Shown here piece after piece: positions 9,263-17,247 of a DNA stretch of 64,000 nt. The notes beneath the pieces are model-generated. The model was given only the letters and a program-made list of their open reading frames with translations, did not search any database and was not told the DNA's origin. The stretch is from Consotaella aegiceratis. GTDB lineage: Bacteria > Pseudomonadota > Alphaproteobacteria > Rhizobiales > Rhizobiaceae. Where the stretch lies: assembly GCF_036541425.1 (NCBI RefSeq), contig NZ_JAZHFT010000001.1, positions 62,001 through 126,000 on the forward strand, in the 5' to 3' direction. The first letter of the stretch is position 1. Each line of letters opens with the position of its first letter. The translations under genes were made by a program, and so were the position numbers.

Positions 9263-9868
9263 TTAAGAGACGGATTCGCCGGGCGAGCCGCCCTCGCCGT
9301 CCCAGCGCTTCAATCCCGGCAATTCGAGATCGAAGAGATCGAGGACCTTTCCGACCATGTGCCGGACCATGTCGTCGATGGTCTGCGGCCGATGGTAGAA
9401 GGTCATGACCGGCGGCATGACGATCGCCCCATAGCTCAATACCAGCTCCAGATTGCGCACATGGACCGGGCTGAGCGGCGTTTCCCGGGCGAGCAGAACG
9501 AGCTTGCGCCGCTCCTTCAGCACGACGTCGGCGGCGCGTAGCAGCAGGTTGGTCGAAAGCCCGCCGGCGACTGCGCCGAGCGTGTTCATGCTGCAGGGCG
9601 CCACCACCATGCCCTCGGTCTTGAAGGTGCCGCTGGCGATACTCGCGCCGATATCTGCGGGAGCGTGGGACCGATCGGCCAACGCGGCCACCTCCCGCGG
9701 ACTGTAGGGCGTTTCGTGGACGATCGTCCTGGAGCCGCTCTCCGAGATCACCAGATGCGTCTCCCAGTCGGCGAAGAGCTGCATCGCCTTCAGGATCTCG
9801 ATGCCGAGGATCGCGCCGCTCGCCCCGCTGATGCCGACAATGAGGCGCTTCTTGGTGCTGTCGGCCAC
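9263..9868 (-). CDS. ubiX: UbiX-like flavin prenyltransferase
   Basis: 201 residues from a GTG start at 9868; an in-frame ATG at 9937 would add 23 unrelated residues. UbiX proteins join dimethylallyl phosphate to FMN to make prenylated FMN, the cofactor of UbiD decarboxylases. Diagnostic motifs are the FMN loop LIVGISGASGA near the start, VVAPCSMNTL in the middle, and RETPLSPVH and MPPVMTFYHRP near the end. A GAGGGG stretch precedes the GTG. It lies 180 bp downstream of the deoxyribosyltransferase-like gene on the same strand, so it may end that operon. No UbiD partner is present in the window, so it could also serve ubiquinone synthesis. Confidence 0.85.
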   Translation of the reverse strand: MADSTKKRLIVGISGASGAILGIEILKAMQLFADWETHLVISESGSRTIVHETPYSPREVAALADRSHAPADIGASIASGTFKTEGMVVAPCSMNTLGAVAGGLSTNLLLRAADVVLKERRKLVLLARETPLSPVHVRNLELVLSYGAIVMPPVMTFYHRPQTIDDMVRHMVGKVLDLFDLELPGLKRWDGEGGSPGESVS

Positions 9869-10048
9869 GGTCTCGATCCCCTCATCCTGTGGAATCGCGC
9901 TCGCTCGGGCCGCGCGGTACGTCCCATGCTCGACCAAGCGCTCGCTGGAGGCCGCTCTATGAGCCGCGTCTTGCGCGCTTGCAAGGCATGGAGCACCGGA
10001 CGGGACGATTGCCGAGGACGAGTTGCGGCTCGCCCCCGGTGAAGCGGT

Positions 10049-10633
10049 TCAGTCGCCTCGGCCGGCGCCGCGTTCGTCGAAGTATCGCCGGGCGTGGGCC
10101 AGCGTCCGAGTGTAGACGCTGAGATCGTCCTGCGGCAGCGGCCGACCGCCCTCCGGCCGCAGCACGGCGCCGCCGAGCGTGGCGATGCCGCCGTCGAGCA
10201 TCAGATTGTCGACCATGCCGTGGTCTTCGATCATCAGGCCGTCGGGACCGCGCAGCTTGCCGCCATCGTCGGCCTTTACCTCCGATCGATAGTGGTCGTC
10301 GATGATGCGGCGATCGTAGTCGCGCGGATCGTTGGTATAGGCGAAGCCGGGACGGCCGAGCGCGCACATGAAGCCGAGTTCGTAGACGGTCCCGGTATCG
10401 GCACTCGCCCCGCGATAGGGCGACAGGTTGGCGATGATGAAGTCGGCGGCCCGAATGGCCGCCTCGTTCGCGGCGCTGATCGCGACGCCGCGCGCGAACT
10501 TGTCCGCCGGCCAGGTCTCTCCTTCCATCGCACTGGGCTCGAAGCCATATTCGCGCGCCAGGGCGTGCTTTTCCGCGATCACGTCGCGCGCATTCGCAAA
10601 GAACACCTCTGGGCCGGCAATATAGACCCTCAT
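10049..10633 (-). CDS. Nucleoside 2-deoxyribosyltransferase-like protein
   Basis: 194 residues. The start VYIAGPEVFF and the motif DTGTVYELGFMCALGRP (catalytic Glu plus substrate loop) are hallmarks of the nucleoside 2-deoxyribosyltransferase superfamily, which cleaves or exchanges N-glycosidic bonds. IIANLSPYRG supplies the usual Asn/Ser active-site loop. The ATG at 10633 overlaps the previous gene's stop (ATGA). Family members vary, with some acting as nucleotide hydrolases, so the exact reaction is open. Position next to an amidohydrolase and transporter suggests a role in using imported nucleosides or base-like compounds. Confidence 0.8.
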   Translation of the reverse strand: MRVYIAGPEVFFANARDVIAEKHALAREYGFEPSAMEGETWPADKFARGVAISAANEAAIRAADFIIANLSPYRGASADTGTVYELGFMCALGRPGFAYTNDPRDYDRRIIDDHYRSEVKADDGGKLRGPDGLMIEDHGMVDNLMLDGGIATLGGAVLRPEGGRPLPQDDLSVYTRTLAHARRYFDERGAGRGD

Positions 10634-11211
10634 GACAGCTCGCCGGCTTCGATCGCGGCCATGATGCGATCGCGGAACGAGGTGTCGCGGTCCTCGACAA
10701 CGTTTTCGACGCGCGAGGCCTCGCGCATGAAATGCTCGTAGCCGCGGCCCATGTCCCAGCCGCGCCGCGTGTGCATGTCGATGGCGAAATCGGGAATCGG
10801 CGGCGCCTTGTCGCGCACCTGGTTCTCCAGCCGGGCGAAGTTCACCATGTCGTCGGAGGTGCGGTCCTTCTTGCTGTCGGCGATCATGCGGATGGCATGG
10901 GCGGCGAACAGGAAGCGGTCGCCGTCGGGGCGCGGATAGCGCGAATGGGTGCGGTAGAGCGTATCGATCAGCACCGGCAGCATCGGATTGCCCGAGCCCA
11001 CGTCCTCCACCGCGATCACGCAGAGGCGCGACCACAGGAACTCCTCCATCTCGGCGCTGGTCATGAACATCTCGTAGGCGATCAGCAGCGCGTTCTCCTT
11101 CAGCCCGCGCCGCAGGCATTTCTGCAGCGCCGAGATCACCTCGTCGGCCGGCAGGTCGTGCAGCGTCGTAACCTTCTGCCAGGGATCGGGCGGGCGCGTG
11201 ACCTTCACCAT
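10630..11211 (-). CDS. Orphan protein resembling the C-terminal domain of RarA/MgsA
   Basis: 193 residues, no signal peptide, cytoplasmic. ADEVISALQKCLRRGLKENA and WSRLCVIAVEDVGSGNP closely resemble the helical C-terminal domain of the replication-associated ATPase RarA/MgsA (there: ...RRLVIxASEDIGxADP). The AAA+ ATPase part is missing, with no Walker A or B. A second conserved-looking block is AIDMHTRRGWDMGRGYEHFM. The ATG at 11211 overlaps the cupin stop (TGATG); a TTG one codon earlier is possible. It is translationally coupled to the deoxyribosyltransferase-like gene, suggesting the two proteins work together. Function unknown. Confidence 0.6.
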   Translation of the reverse strand: MVKVTRPPDPWQKVTTLHDLPADEVISALQKCLRRGLKENALLIAYEMFMTSAEMEEFLWSRLCVIAVEDVGSGNPMLPVLIDTLYRTHSRYPRPDGDRFLFAAHAIRMIADSKKDRTSDDMVNFARLENQVRDKAPPIPDFAIDMHTRRGWDMGRGYEHFMREASRVENVVEDRDTSFRDRIMAAIEAGELS

Positions 11212-11528
11212 CAAGCTTCGTCCTTCTTCAGTTCGATCTCGACGAACTCCACCGTGGAGTCGGAGAGATTGACGACATCGTGCTCGGCGCCGCAGCGGCG
11301 GAAATAGCTCTCGCTGGCCGTCGGCGAATAGCGCGTCTGATTGCCCTCGGCATCGATCATGGTCAGGGTTCCCGAGATCGTGGGGACGACGACGTAGTCG
11401 CGCTCGTGGCGGTGCCAGCCGGTGGCAGTGCCCGGTGGGAAATGCCAGCGCACCACCCGCACCAATTCGTTGTCTTCTTGAACAGTCGCCGTTGCCGGCG
11501 GATAATCCTGTCTCATCATCATCTCCAT
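11211..11528 (-). CDS. Small cupin-domain protein
   Basis: About 105 residues (101 if the later ATG at 11516 is used; four Met codons cluster at the start). Single-domain cupin: PPGTATGWHRHERDYVVVP carries the metal-binding histidines of cupin motif 1, and CGAEHDVVNLSDSTVEFVEIEL forms motif 2. It overlaps the end of the permease gene by 10 bp and the next gene by 1 bp, so it is clearly an operon member. Small cupins often act as isomerases, lyases or ligand sensors; the activity cannot be told from sequence. Confidence 0.82.
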   Translation of the reverse strand: MEMMMRQDYPPATATVQEDNELVRVVRWHFPPGTATGWHRHERDYVVVPTISGTLTMIDAEGNQTRYSPTASESYFRRCGAEHDVVNLSDSTVEFVEIELKKDEA

Positions 11529-12289
11529 CGTTCGTTGACGGCGCGCTCGGCCGACAGGGCGGCGCCGAAGCAGATTACCGAAATCACCGTGGCCACGACG
11601 CTGGTGCCGAAGGCTCGCTCGGTGTTGAAGTCGGTCGCGGCGGCTCGGAAAAGATAGCCGAGGCCGCTGGTTCCCATCAGGAATTCCGCCACCATGGCCG
11701 AGAGCACGGCGGGCGGCGCGGCCAGGCGCAGCGCGATCATCCAGTTCGGCACCGCCGATGGCAGCACCAGATGGCGAAACCGCGTCCAGCGCCCCGCTCC
11801 CATCACCCGGAACAGGTCGTCGCTGCCCGGCGGCAATGAGCGCAGTCCGGCCGAGGTGAACACGAAGGCCGGAAAGAACGAAATGATGACGACGATCGCC
11901 AGCACCGTCTTGATGTCGTAGCCGAGCAGCCGGGCGAGCACCGGGATCAGCGCCACCACCGGCACCGAGGAGAAGATCAATCCGAGCGGCACTAGGATGC
12001 CGCTGACGATACGCGACGACCAGGCCAGCACCGCGATCAGCGTGCCCAACGCCATGCCGAGGACGAGACCGGCCGCCGACAGGAGCAGCGTCTGGCCGCC
12101 ATTGGTCAGATACACGCCGGGCTCGGTGACGAGGTCCTTCAGCACGTCCAGCGGCTGCGGCATGACGATGGCGTTGACGCCGGTGATCGATACCCAGGCC
12201 TGCCATGCGACGAGCACGGCAGCGACACCCCAATAACGCGACAAGGCGGTCGTGATGATCCGCATCGGCTGCGACCCCGCCCTCCTCAT
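11519..12289 (-). CDS. ABC transporter permease, NitT/TauT (SsuC) type
   Basis: 256 residues, about six transmembrane helices. The binding-protein-dependent transport loop lies around FRVMGAGRWTRFRHLVLPSAVPNW. The start at 12289 overlaps the upstream permease stop (ATGA); an ATG eight codons later is an alternative. It forms a heterodimeric channel with the permease encoded just before it. Confidence 0.9.
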   Translation of the reverse strand: MRRAGSQPMRIITTALSRYWGVAAVLVAWQAWVSITGVNAIVMPQPLDVLKDLVTEPGVYLTNGGQTLLLSAAGLVLGMALGTLIAVLAWSSRIVSGILVPLGLIFSSVPVVALIPVLARLLGYDIKTVLAIVVIISFFPAFVFTSAGLRSLPPGSDDLFRVMGAGRWTRFRHLVLPSAVPNWMIALRLAAPPAVLSAMVAEFLMGTSGLGYLFRAAATDFNTERAFGTSVVATVISVICFGAALSAERAVNERWR

Positions 12290-13047
12290 CGGAACCGTCC
12301 GTAGACCGCGCGCTCGACCAGGCCGAGCAGGCCGAAGGCGATCAGCGACGCCGTGGCTGCGATGAACACTGCGCTCCACAAAAGCGGGATCTGAAAGTTC
12401 TGCATGGCGCTCACCATCAGCAGGCCGAGACCGCGCGACGAGCCGAACCATTCGCCCAGAATGGCGCCGATGAAGGCCGCCGGCACGGCGAACTTGAAGC
12501 CCGAGACCATCGCCGGCAATGCCGCCGGCAGGTCGAGACGCCAGAATCGCGTCAGCGCGGTCGCGCCCAGCGAGCGGAACAGGTCGCGATGGACGGCCGA
12601 GGACGCCGCCAGACCGGAGGTCGTCGAGACATAGACGATGAAGAAGACGTTGAGCGTGGCGATCGCCATGCCGGTGAACTCGCGGCTGAGCAGCACGATG
12701 AACAGCGGCGCCAGTGCGATCGCCGGAATCGAATGGATCACGCTCGCCAGCCGATCGACGCCGGGACGCAGCGTCGTCACCACGTGAACGAGTGCCGCAA
12801 GCACGATCCCGATCAGCGCACCCAGCGCATAGCCGGCGCCCACCATGGAAAAGCTGGCGCCCATGGCGCGCAGGAACAGGCCCTGACGCGACGGCGTGAA
12901 CAGATAGACCATCACCGTCGAAAAGGGCGGCCAGGTCAGTCCGGCCCAACGATTGACGCCGATCAGTTCCCAAAGGCCGAGAAAGAGCACGACGCCGAGA
13001 GCGCCGAGGACGATGGTGCCGGTACGCTCCCTGGCCTCGCCCGTCAC
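12286..13047 (-). CDS. ABC transporter permease, NitT/TauT type
   Basis: 253 residues with about six membrane segments. The EAA-like loop is LFRSLGATALTRFWRLDLPAALP. It starts with GTG at 13047, overlapping the ATPase stop (GTGA), and its stop overlaps the next permease start. Partner of the downstream permease in an importer with two alternative binding proteins encoded at the head of the operon. Confidence 0.9.
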   Translation of the reverse strand: MTGEARERTGTIVLGALGVVLFLGLWELIGVNRWAGLTWPPFSTVMVYLFTPSRQGLFLRAMGASFSMVGAGYALGALIGIVLAALVHVVTTLRPGVDRLASVIHSIPAIALAPLFIVLLSREFTGMAIATLNVFFIVYVSTTSGLAASSAVHRDLFRSLGATALTRFWRLDLPAALPAMVSGFKFAVPAAFIGAILGEWFGSSRGLGLLMVSAMQNFQIPLLWSAVFIAATASLIAFGLLGLVERAVYGRFR

Positions 13048-13859
13048 GATGCGGCCTCGCTGCCCTGGTCCTCCGGCTCCAGCGCCAAGGTCAGTTCGTC
13101 GGCCAGCGCGTGAAACTCCGGCAGGCGCTGTACCTCTGGCCGGCGCGGTCGCTCGAACGGCACGTCGATGGTCTTGATCACGCGGCCTGGCCGGCCGCTC
13201 ATAACGACGACCCGGTCGGCCAGGAACAGCGCCTCGTCGACCGAATGGGTGACCAGCAGCGTGGTGATCCTCTGTTCGCTCCAGATGCGCTGCAACTCCA
13301 CGTTCATGTGGCGGCGGGTCACCGCATCGAGCGCGCCGAACGGCTCGTCGAGCAGCAGCACGTCGGGATTGAGCGCCAGGGCCCGAGCGATCGAGACGCG
13401 CTGGCGCATACCGCCGGACAACTGACGAGGCCGGGCATCGCGGAATTTCTCAAGGCCCACCAACGCCAGCAACGCATCGATGCGAGCCATGTCAGGCGCC
13501 TCGCCCGCCACCTTGAAGGGCAGCGCGACATTAGCCCGGACCGTGAGCCAGGGCAGCAGCGCGTGGTCCTGAAAGGCGACGCCCAGGCGATGCGCCTTCG
13601 ACAGCGACACCGGATCGGCGCCTTCGATGGCGACGCGGCCGCTGGTCGCCTCCTCCAGGGCCGCCACGAGCCGCAGGATCGTGCTCTTGCCGCAACCCGA
13701 CGGACCGAGCAGGGCCACGAACTCGCCCTTGGCGATCTTGAGTTCGACCTCCTCGACGGCGATCAGTTCGCTGCCGTCGTCGAGCCGGAAGGTCTTGCCG
13801 GCGTGATCGACGTTGATCGCCCAGCGCGCGGTGCCAACGGGGTCGGTGGAAGGCGGCAA
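13044..13859 (-). CDS. ABC transporter ATPase, NitT/TauT (SsuB) type
   Basis: About 271 residues. Walker A GPSGCGKST, signature LSGGMRQRVSIARAL, Walker B VLLLDEPFGALD, H-loop VTHSVDEA. A TTG start at 13859 is preferred: it has a GGAGAG ribosome site six bases upstream and lies 13 bp after the in-frame end of the SDR gene. The ATG at 13901 would overlap the SDR C-terminus and add MPMPAARPISSER, which is out of keeping with the family. Provides energy for the two-permease importer encoded downstream. Confidence 0.88.
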   Translation of the reverse strand: MPPSTDPVGTARWAINVDHAGKTFRLDDGSELIAVEEVELKIAKGEFVALLGPSGCGKSTILRLVAALEEATSGRVAIEGADPVSLSKAHRLGVAFQDHALLPWLTVRANVALPFKVAGEAPDMARIDALLALVGLEKFRDARPRQLSGGMRQRVSIARALALNPDVLLLDEPFGALDAVTRRHMNVELQRIWSEQRITTLLVTHSVDEALFLADRVVVMSGRPGRVIKTIDVPFERPRRPEVQRLPEFHALADELTLALEPEDQGSEAAS

Positions 13860-13872
13860 GTTTCTCTCCGAG

Positions 13873-14711
13873 CTAATAGGGCGTGCCGCCGGCATCGGCA
13901 TTGACGGCTTGGCCGCGGATCATCATGGCATCGTCGGTCAGCAGGAAGGAACCGTGCGGGCCACCTCCCGCGGCTCGGTATGGCGTCCCAGCACCGCGTC
14001 CTTCATGAACGCGAAGATTTCGTCCGCCGGCTCCGAGGTGACCGCGGAATAGGCCCGCGCGACTTCCTGGAGCATCGGCGTCGCCATGCCGCCGGGGCAC
14101 ACACAATTGACGTTGATATCGTAGGGTCCCAACGCTTGCGACAGCATGCGCGTCAGGTTGATGACGCCGGCCTTGCTGGCGCTATAGGCCATCGATTCGA
14201 CATGGCCGACCTTGCCGGCCTCGGAGGCGATGTTGACGATCGCTCCCGCGACCCCGGCCTCGATCATCCAGGACGCCGCCACCCGCACCATGTCGTAGGC
14301 GGCGAACAGATTGACCTCGAACTGGCGCTGCCAGTCGCGGCGGCTGATCTGGAGAGGGTCGGCGTGGAGCACGATCGCGGCACAGTTGACCAGGCCGTCG
14401 ATCCCGCCCATGGCGGCGAGCGTCGCGTCGAGCGCGGCCTGCGGCGAGGCCTCCGCCGCGACGTCGAGCGCCACACCGAATGCGCCCGCCTCGGCGCCGC
14501 CGAAGTCCGAGACCGCCTCGTCTACCCGGGCCTGATCGAGATCGACGAACAGCACCGTGGCGCCCTGCGCCAGCAGTAGGGCGACGATGCTTCGGCCCAG
14601 GCCGCTGGCGCCGCCCGTCACGATGAACCGCTTGCCGGCGTGCACCGGAAAGACCGTGGGTTCACGGACCGGCAGGGGGCCCTTGCTCTTGACCGTCTGG
14701 TACTTGCCCAT
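13873..14711 (-). pseudogene. Short-chain dehydrogenase/reductase with a probable 1-bp frameshift
   Basis: Classical SDR of about 279 residues. FIVTGGASGLGRS binds NAD(P), LVNCAAI is the NNAG-like motif, and the catalytic triad is Ser in IVNIASE with YSASK. The open frame ends early at 13938 as ...EVARTVPSC. In another frame the true C-terminus continues as SFLLTDDAMMIRGQAVNADA and ends at 13873. Adding one base between 13950 and 13951 restores a normal SDR ending (EVARTV-SFLLTDDAMMI). Either the gene is recently inactivated or the base was lost in sequencing. The lost part is the last strand of the Rossmann core. Role: oxidoreductase in the pathway of the imported compound. Confidence 0.82.
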
Positions 14712-14713
14712 GG

Positions 14714-16108
14714 TCAGGCGACCAGCTTCTCGAAGCGCTCGGAGATGCCGGGCAGCCGCTCGTTGAGCTTGGCCTTGATCGCCTCGACGTCGATCGACAC
14801 CATTTCGCGGTCCTTCATCACCACCTTGCCGTCGACGAGCACGGTGGAGACGTCGCGGCCGACCAGCACGTTGGCGGCGACGAAGAGCGGATCGTAGAGC
14901 GGCATGGCATCCATCGCGCTAGTGTCGCACAGCGTGATGTCGGCCTTCTTGCCTGCTTCCAGACTGCCCACTTCGTCGAAGATGCCGAGCGCCCGGGCGC
15001 CGCCATTGGTGCCGACACGCAGAAGCTCTTCGGCCGAGATCGGCTCGCGCTGATGGAAGCCGGCGCTGTTGAGCGCCTGCTGGCCGACGCGCGCCACATG
15101 GGCCACCTGAAAAATGTCGAGCGTGCCGGCCGCGCCGGGTCCGTCGGTGCCGAGCCCGATGTCGATGCCGCGCCGCCACATCTCGACCAGGCGATGGAAG
15201 CCGATCGAATAATTGTTGAACCCGCAATGGCAGGCCGACGGCCCGTGCTCCACGTAGAGGTCGACCTCGTCCGGCGTCAGCAGCACCGAATGGGCGCAAT
15301 GCAGCCGGCTGGACAGAACGCCGATGCTTTCCAGCCACGGCGCCGGCCGCATGCCGAACTTTTCATTGGTGTAGTCGATCTCGTAGGTGCCCTCGCACAG
15401 ATGCGTGTGGATCTTGACGTCGAGATCCTTGGAGGCCTGTCCGATATCGCGGATGAGCTCGGGCGAACAGACGATCACCTGGCGCAATGCCAGCCACGCC
15501 TTCACCCGGTCGTTGCTTTTCCAGCGCTCGACGAGTTGGATGTTGCGCTCCAGCGCCTCGTCATGCGTCATCAGCATGTTGTCGGGCACGTCGGCCCCGA
15601 TATTCTCGCTCTGATCGACGGTCGACAGCGCGACGAAGCCGCGAATACCGACATCCATCGCCGCCCGACCCATCTCGTCCGGGTGCGGGCCGCCGGCCTC
15701 GGCGAAGCAGGTCGTGCCCACCTGGATCATGTTGGTGTAGGCGACGAGGCCGGACAGATAGACGTCCTCGGGCTCCAGGCAGCTCTCGAAGGGAATGAGG
15801 TAGTTCTTCCAGACCGGCTGCTTGAGCGGCCGCTTGCGCGCGATCGACTGCAGCTTGCCGCGCAGCAATTGCTGGCCGGTGTGGAAATGCGCGTCGATCA
15901 TCCCCGGCAAGGCGATCTTGCCGCGACCGTCGATCGTGGTCCCGGCCTTGAAGGCAGAGGCTTCCGTGGTCGGCCCCGTCCACACGATCCTGTTGCCTTC
16001 GACCGCGATGGCGCCGTCGCTGATGACGGTGTTCGCCGCGTCGAGGGCGACGACTTCGCAGCCCTTGATCAGAACGTCGACCGGACGCGGCTGGTTTTCC
16101 TGTGACAT
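14714..16108 (-). CDS. Amidohydrolase, ATZ/TRZ or SAH-deaminase-like family
   Basis: 464 residues. Metal-dependent hydrolase fold with DAHFHTGQQLLRG (HxH metal site, about residue 72), KIHTHLCEGTYEIDY (third His), a later His in LHCAHSVLL, and LGTDGPGAAG (catalytic Asp). The length and layout match the chlorohydrolase / cytosine deaminase / S-adenosylhomocysteine deaminase group, which remove amino or chloro groups from heterocycles. It lies between the binding proteins and the SDR, with only 2 bp to the SDR start. This suggests the transporter brings in a heterocyclic, possibly nucleobase-like, substrate. The exact substrate is not predictable. Confidence 0.87.
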   Translation of the reverse strand: MSQENQPRPVDVLIKGCEVVALDAANTVISDGAIAVEGNRIVWTGPTTEASAFKAGTTIDGRGKIALPGMIDAHFHTGQQLLRGKLQSIARKRPLKQPVWKNYLIPFESCLEPEDVYLSGLVAYTNMIQVGTTCFAEAGGPHPDEMGRAAMDVGIRGFVALSTVDQSENIGADVPDNMLMTHDEALERNIQLVERWKSNDRVKAWLALRQVIVCSPELIRDIGQASKDLDVKIHTHLCEGTYEIDYTNEKFGMRPAPWLESIGVLSSRLHCAHSVLLTPDEVDLYVEHGPSACHCGFNNYSIGFHRLVEMWRRGIDIGLGTDGPGAAGTLDIFQVAHVARVGQQALNSAGFHQREPISAEELLRVGTNGGARALGIFDEVGSLEAGKKADITLCDTSAMDAMPLYDPLFVAANVLVGRDVSTVLVDGKVVMKDREMVSIDVEAIKAKLNERLPGISERFEKLVA

Positions 16109-16135
16109 GAACTTTCAGACTTCTCGTTGGGTCGA

Positions 16136-17149
16136 TCAGAGAGAGGCGCGCGCATCCTCGACGATGCTGGTGTCGACGATCTGGTCGACGGGCGGAAGGT
16201 CGGTGCGGCCGGTCGCCTTGGCGGCGTCGTACATCTTGCCGGCGATCTTCTCCGGGTCGAGCGAATAGACGGGATAATCGGCATCGCCGCCCGGCCGGAT
16301 ATTGGCCTCCTGCAGCTCGTTCTGGCGCATCTGCTGGTCCAGATCGAGGCCGTAGTCGGCCCCATACTTCTCGACCATCAGGTGCGGCGCATAAGTCATG
16401 TCGGCCTCGCTGATGGCGTTGGCTTCCATCAGCGCCGCGACGTAGCTCACCAAGGCGTCGCGGTTCTTTTCCAGGAAGTCGCGCGAGACGAAGGCGAGAT
16501 CGGCATAGGAGGGAAAGCCGAGCTCGTCGAAGGAGCGGAAGAAGAAGTCCTTGTCGCGCTCCAGGCCCATCTGCTCCAGCGTGATGGTCTGGTTGGTGCC
16601 GAAGGCGGTGTAGCCGTCGCCGTCGCCCGCCACTAACGGCTCGGGCGAAAAGCCGGCGGGCACCATGGTCCAGTCGCCCGACAGGCCCGCCAAGGCCAGG
16701 GTGGCGTCGATCGCCGTCTGCTCGGCGGGGCCCTGGGCCAGAATCCTGGAGCCGATGATGTCCTTCGGCTCGAGAATGGGCTTCTTGGCCAGCGAGATGA
16801 TGCCGAGCGGGCTGGTCTGGGCGCGCGCCGAGATCAGCACGTAGTCGTTGCCCTTGGCCACGGCATCCAGGAAAGGCAGCCAGCTCGTATAGCCGATCTC
16901 GGCATTGCCGGCGGCGACCAAGACGAGAGGATCGGGCGCGTTCGGCCCGCCGGGCGCGACATCGACGCTCAGGCCGCGCTTCTGGAACAGGCCCTTTTCG
17001 ACGGCGATCCAGACGTCGGCATATTCGACATTGGCGATCCAGCCGCATTGAACCCGCAGCTTGGTCGTGTCCTGCGCGAAGGCCCAGCGCGGCAGCATCG
17101 CGGCGCCAAGACCGGCCGCCGCGGATTTCAACAGAGTGCGTCTATGCAT
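16136..17149 (-). CDS. ABC substrate-binding protein, NMT1/THI5-like (first of two paralogs)
   Basis: 337 residues. A twin-arginine-like signal (HRRTLLKSAAAGLGAAMLP) is followed by an AFA-Q cleavage site. The mature protein starts QDTTKLRVQCGWIANVEYAD and belongs to the NMT1/SsuA group that binds sulfonates, pyrimidines and similar small molecules. It shares long stretches with the protein encoded next door (GWIxNVEYxxxWxAxEKG, PAGFSPEPLVAGDGD, NQTITLEQMGL), so the two arose by duplication. Confidence 0.88.
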   Translation of the reverse strand: MHRRTLLKSAAAGLGAAMLPRWAFAQDTTKLRVQCGWIANVEYADVWIAVEKGLFQKRGLSVDVAPGGPNAPDPLVLVAAGNAEIGYTSWLPFLDAVAKGNDYVLISARAQTSPLGIISLAKKPILEPKDIIGSRILAQGPAEQTAIDATLALAGLSGDWTMVPAGFSPEPLVAGDGDGYTAFGTNQTITLEQMGLERDKDFFFRSFDELGFPSYADLAFVSRDFLEKNRDALVSYVAALMEANAISEADMTYAPHLMVEKYGADYGLDLDQQMRQNELQEANIRPGGDADYPVYSLDPEKIAGKMYDAAKATGRTDLPPVDQIVDTSIVEDARASL

Positions 17150-17247
17150 GGGAGACCTCCGAAATCGAGCGTCGACGACCAGGCGCGAGACGCGTCCGAA
17201 CAGCGTGGGAAGAAAGGGGAAGGCGCGCGGTGGAGCGAGGCGGCTGC

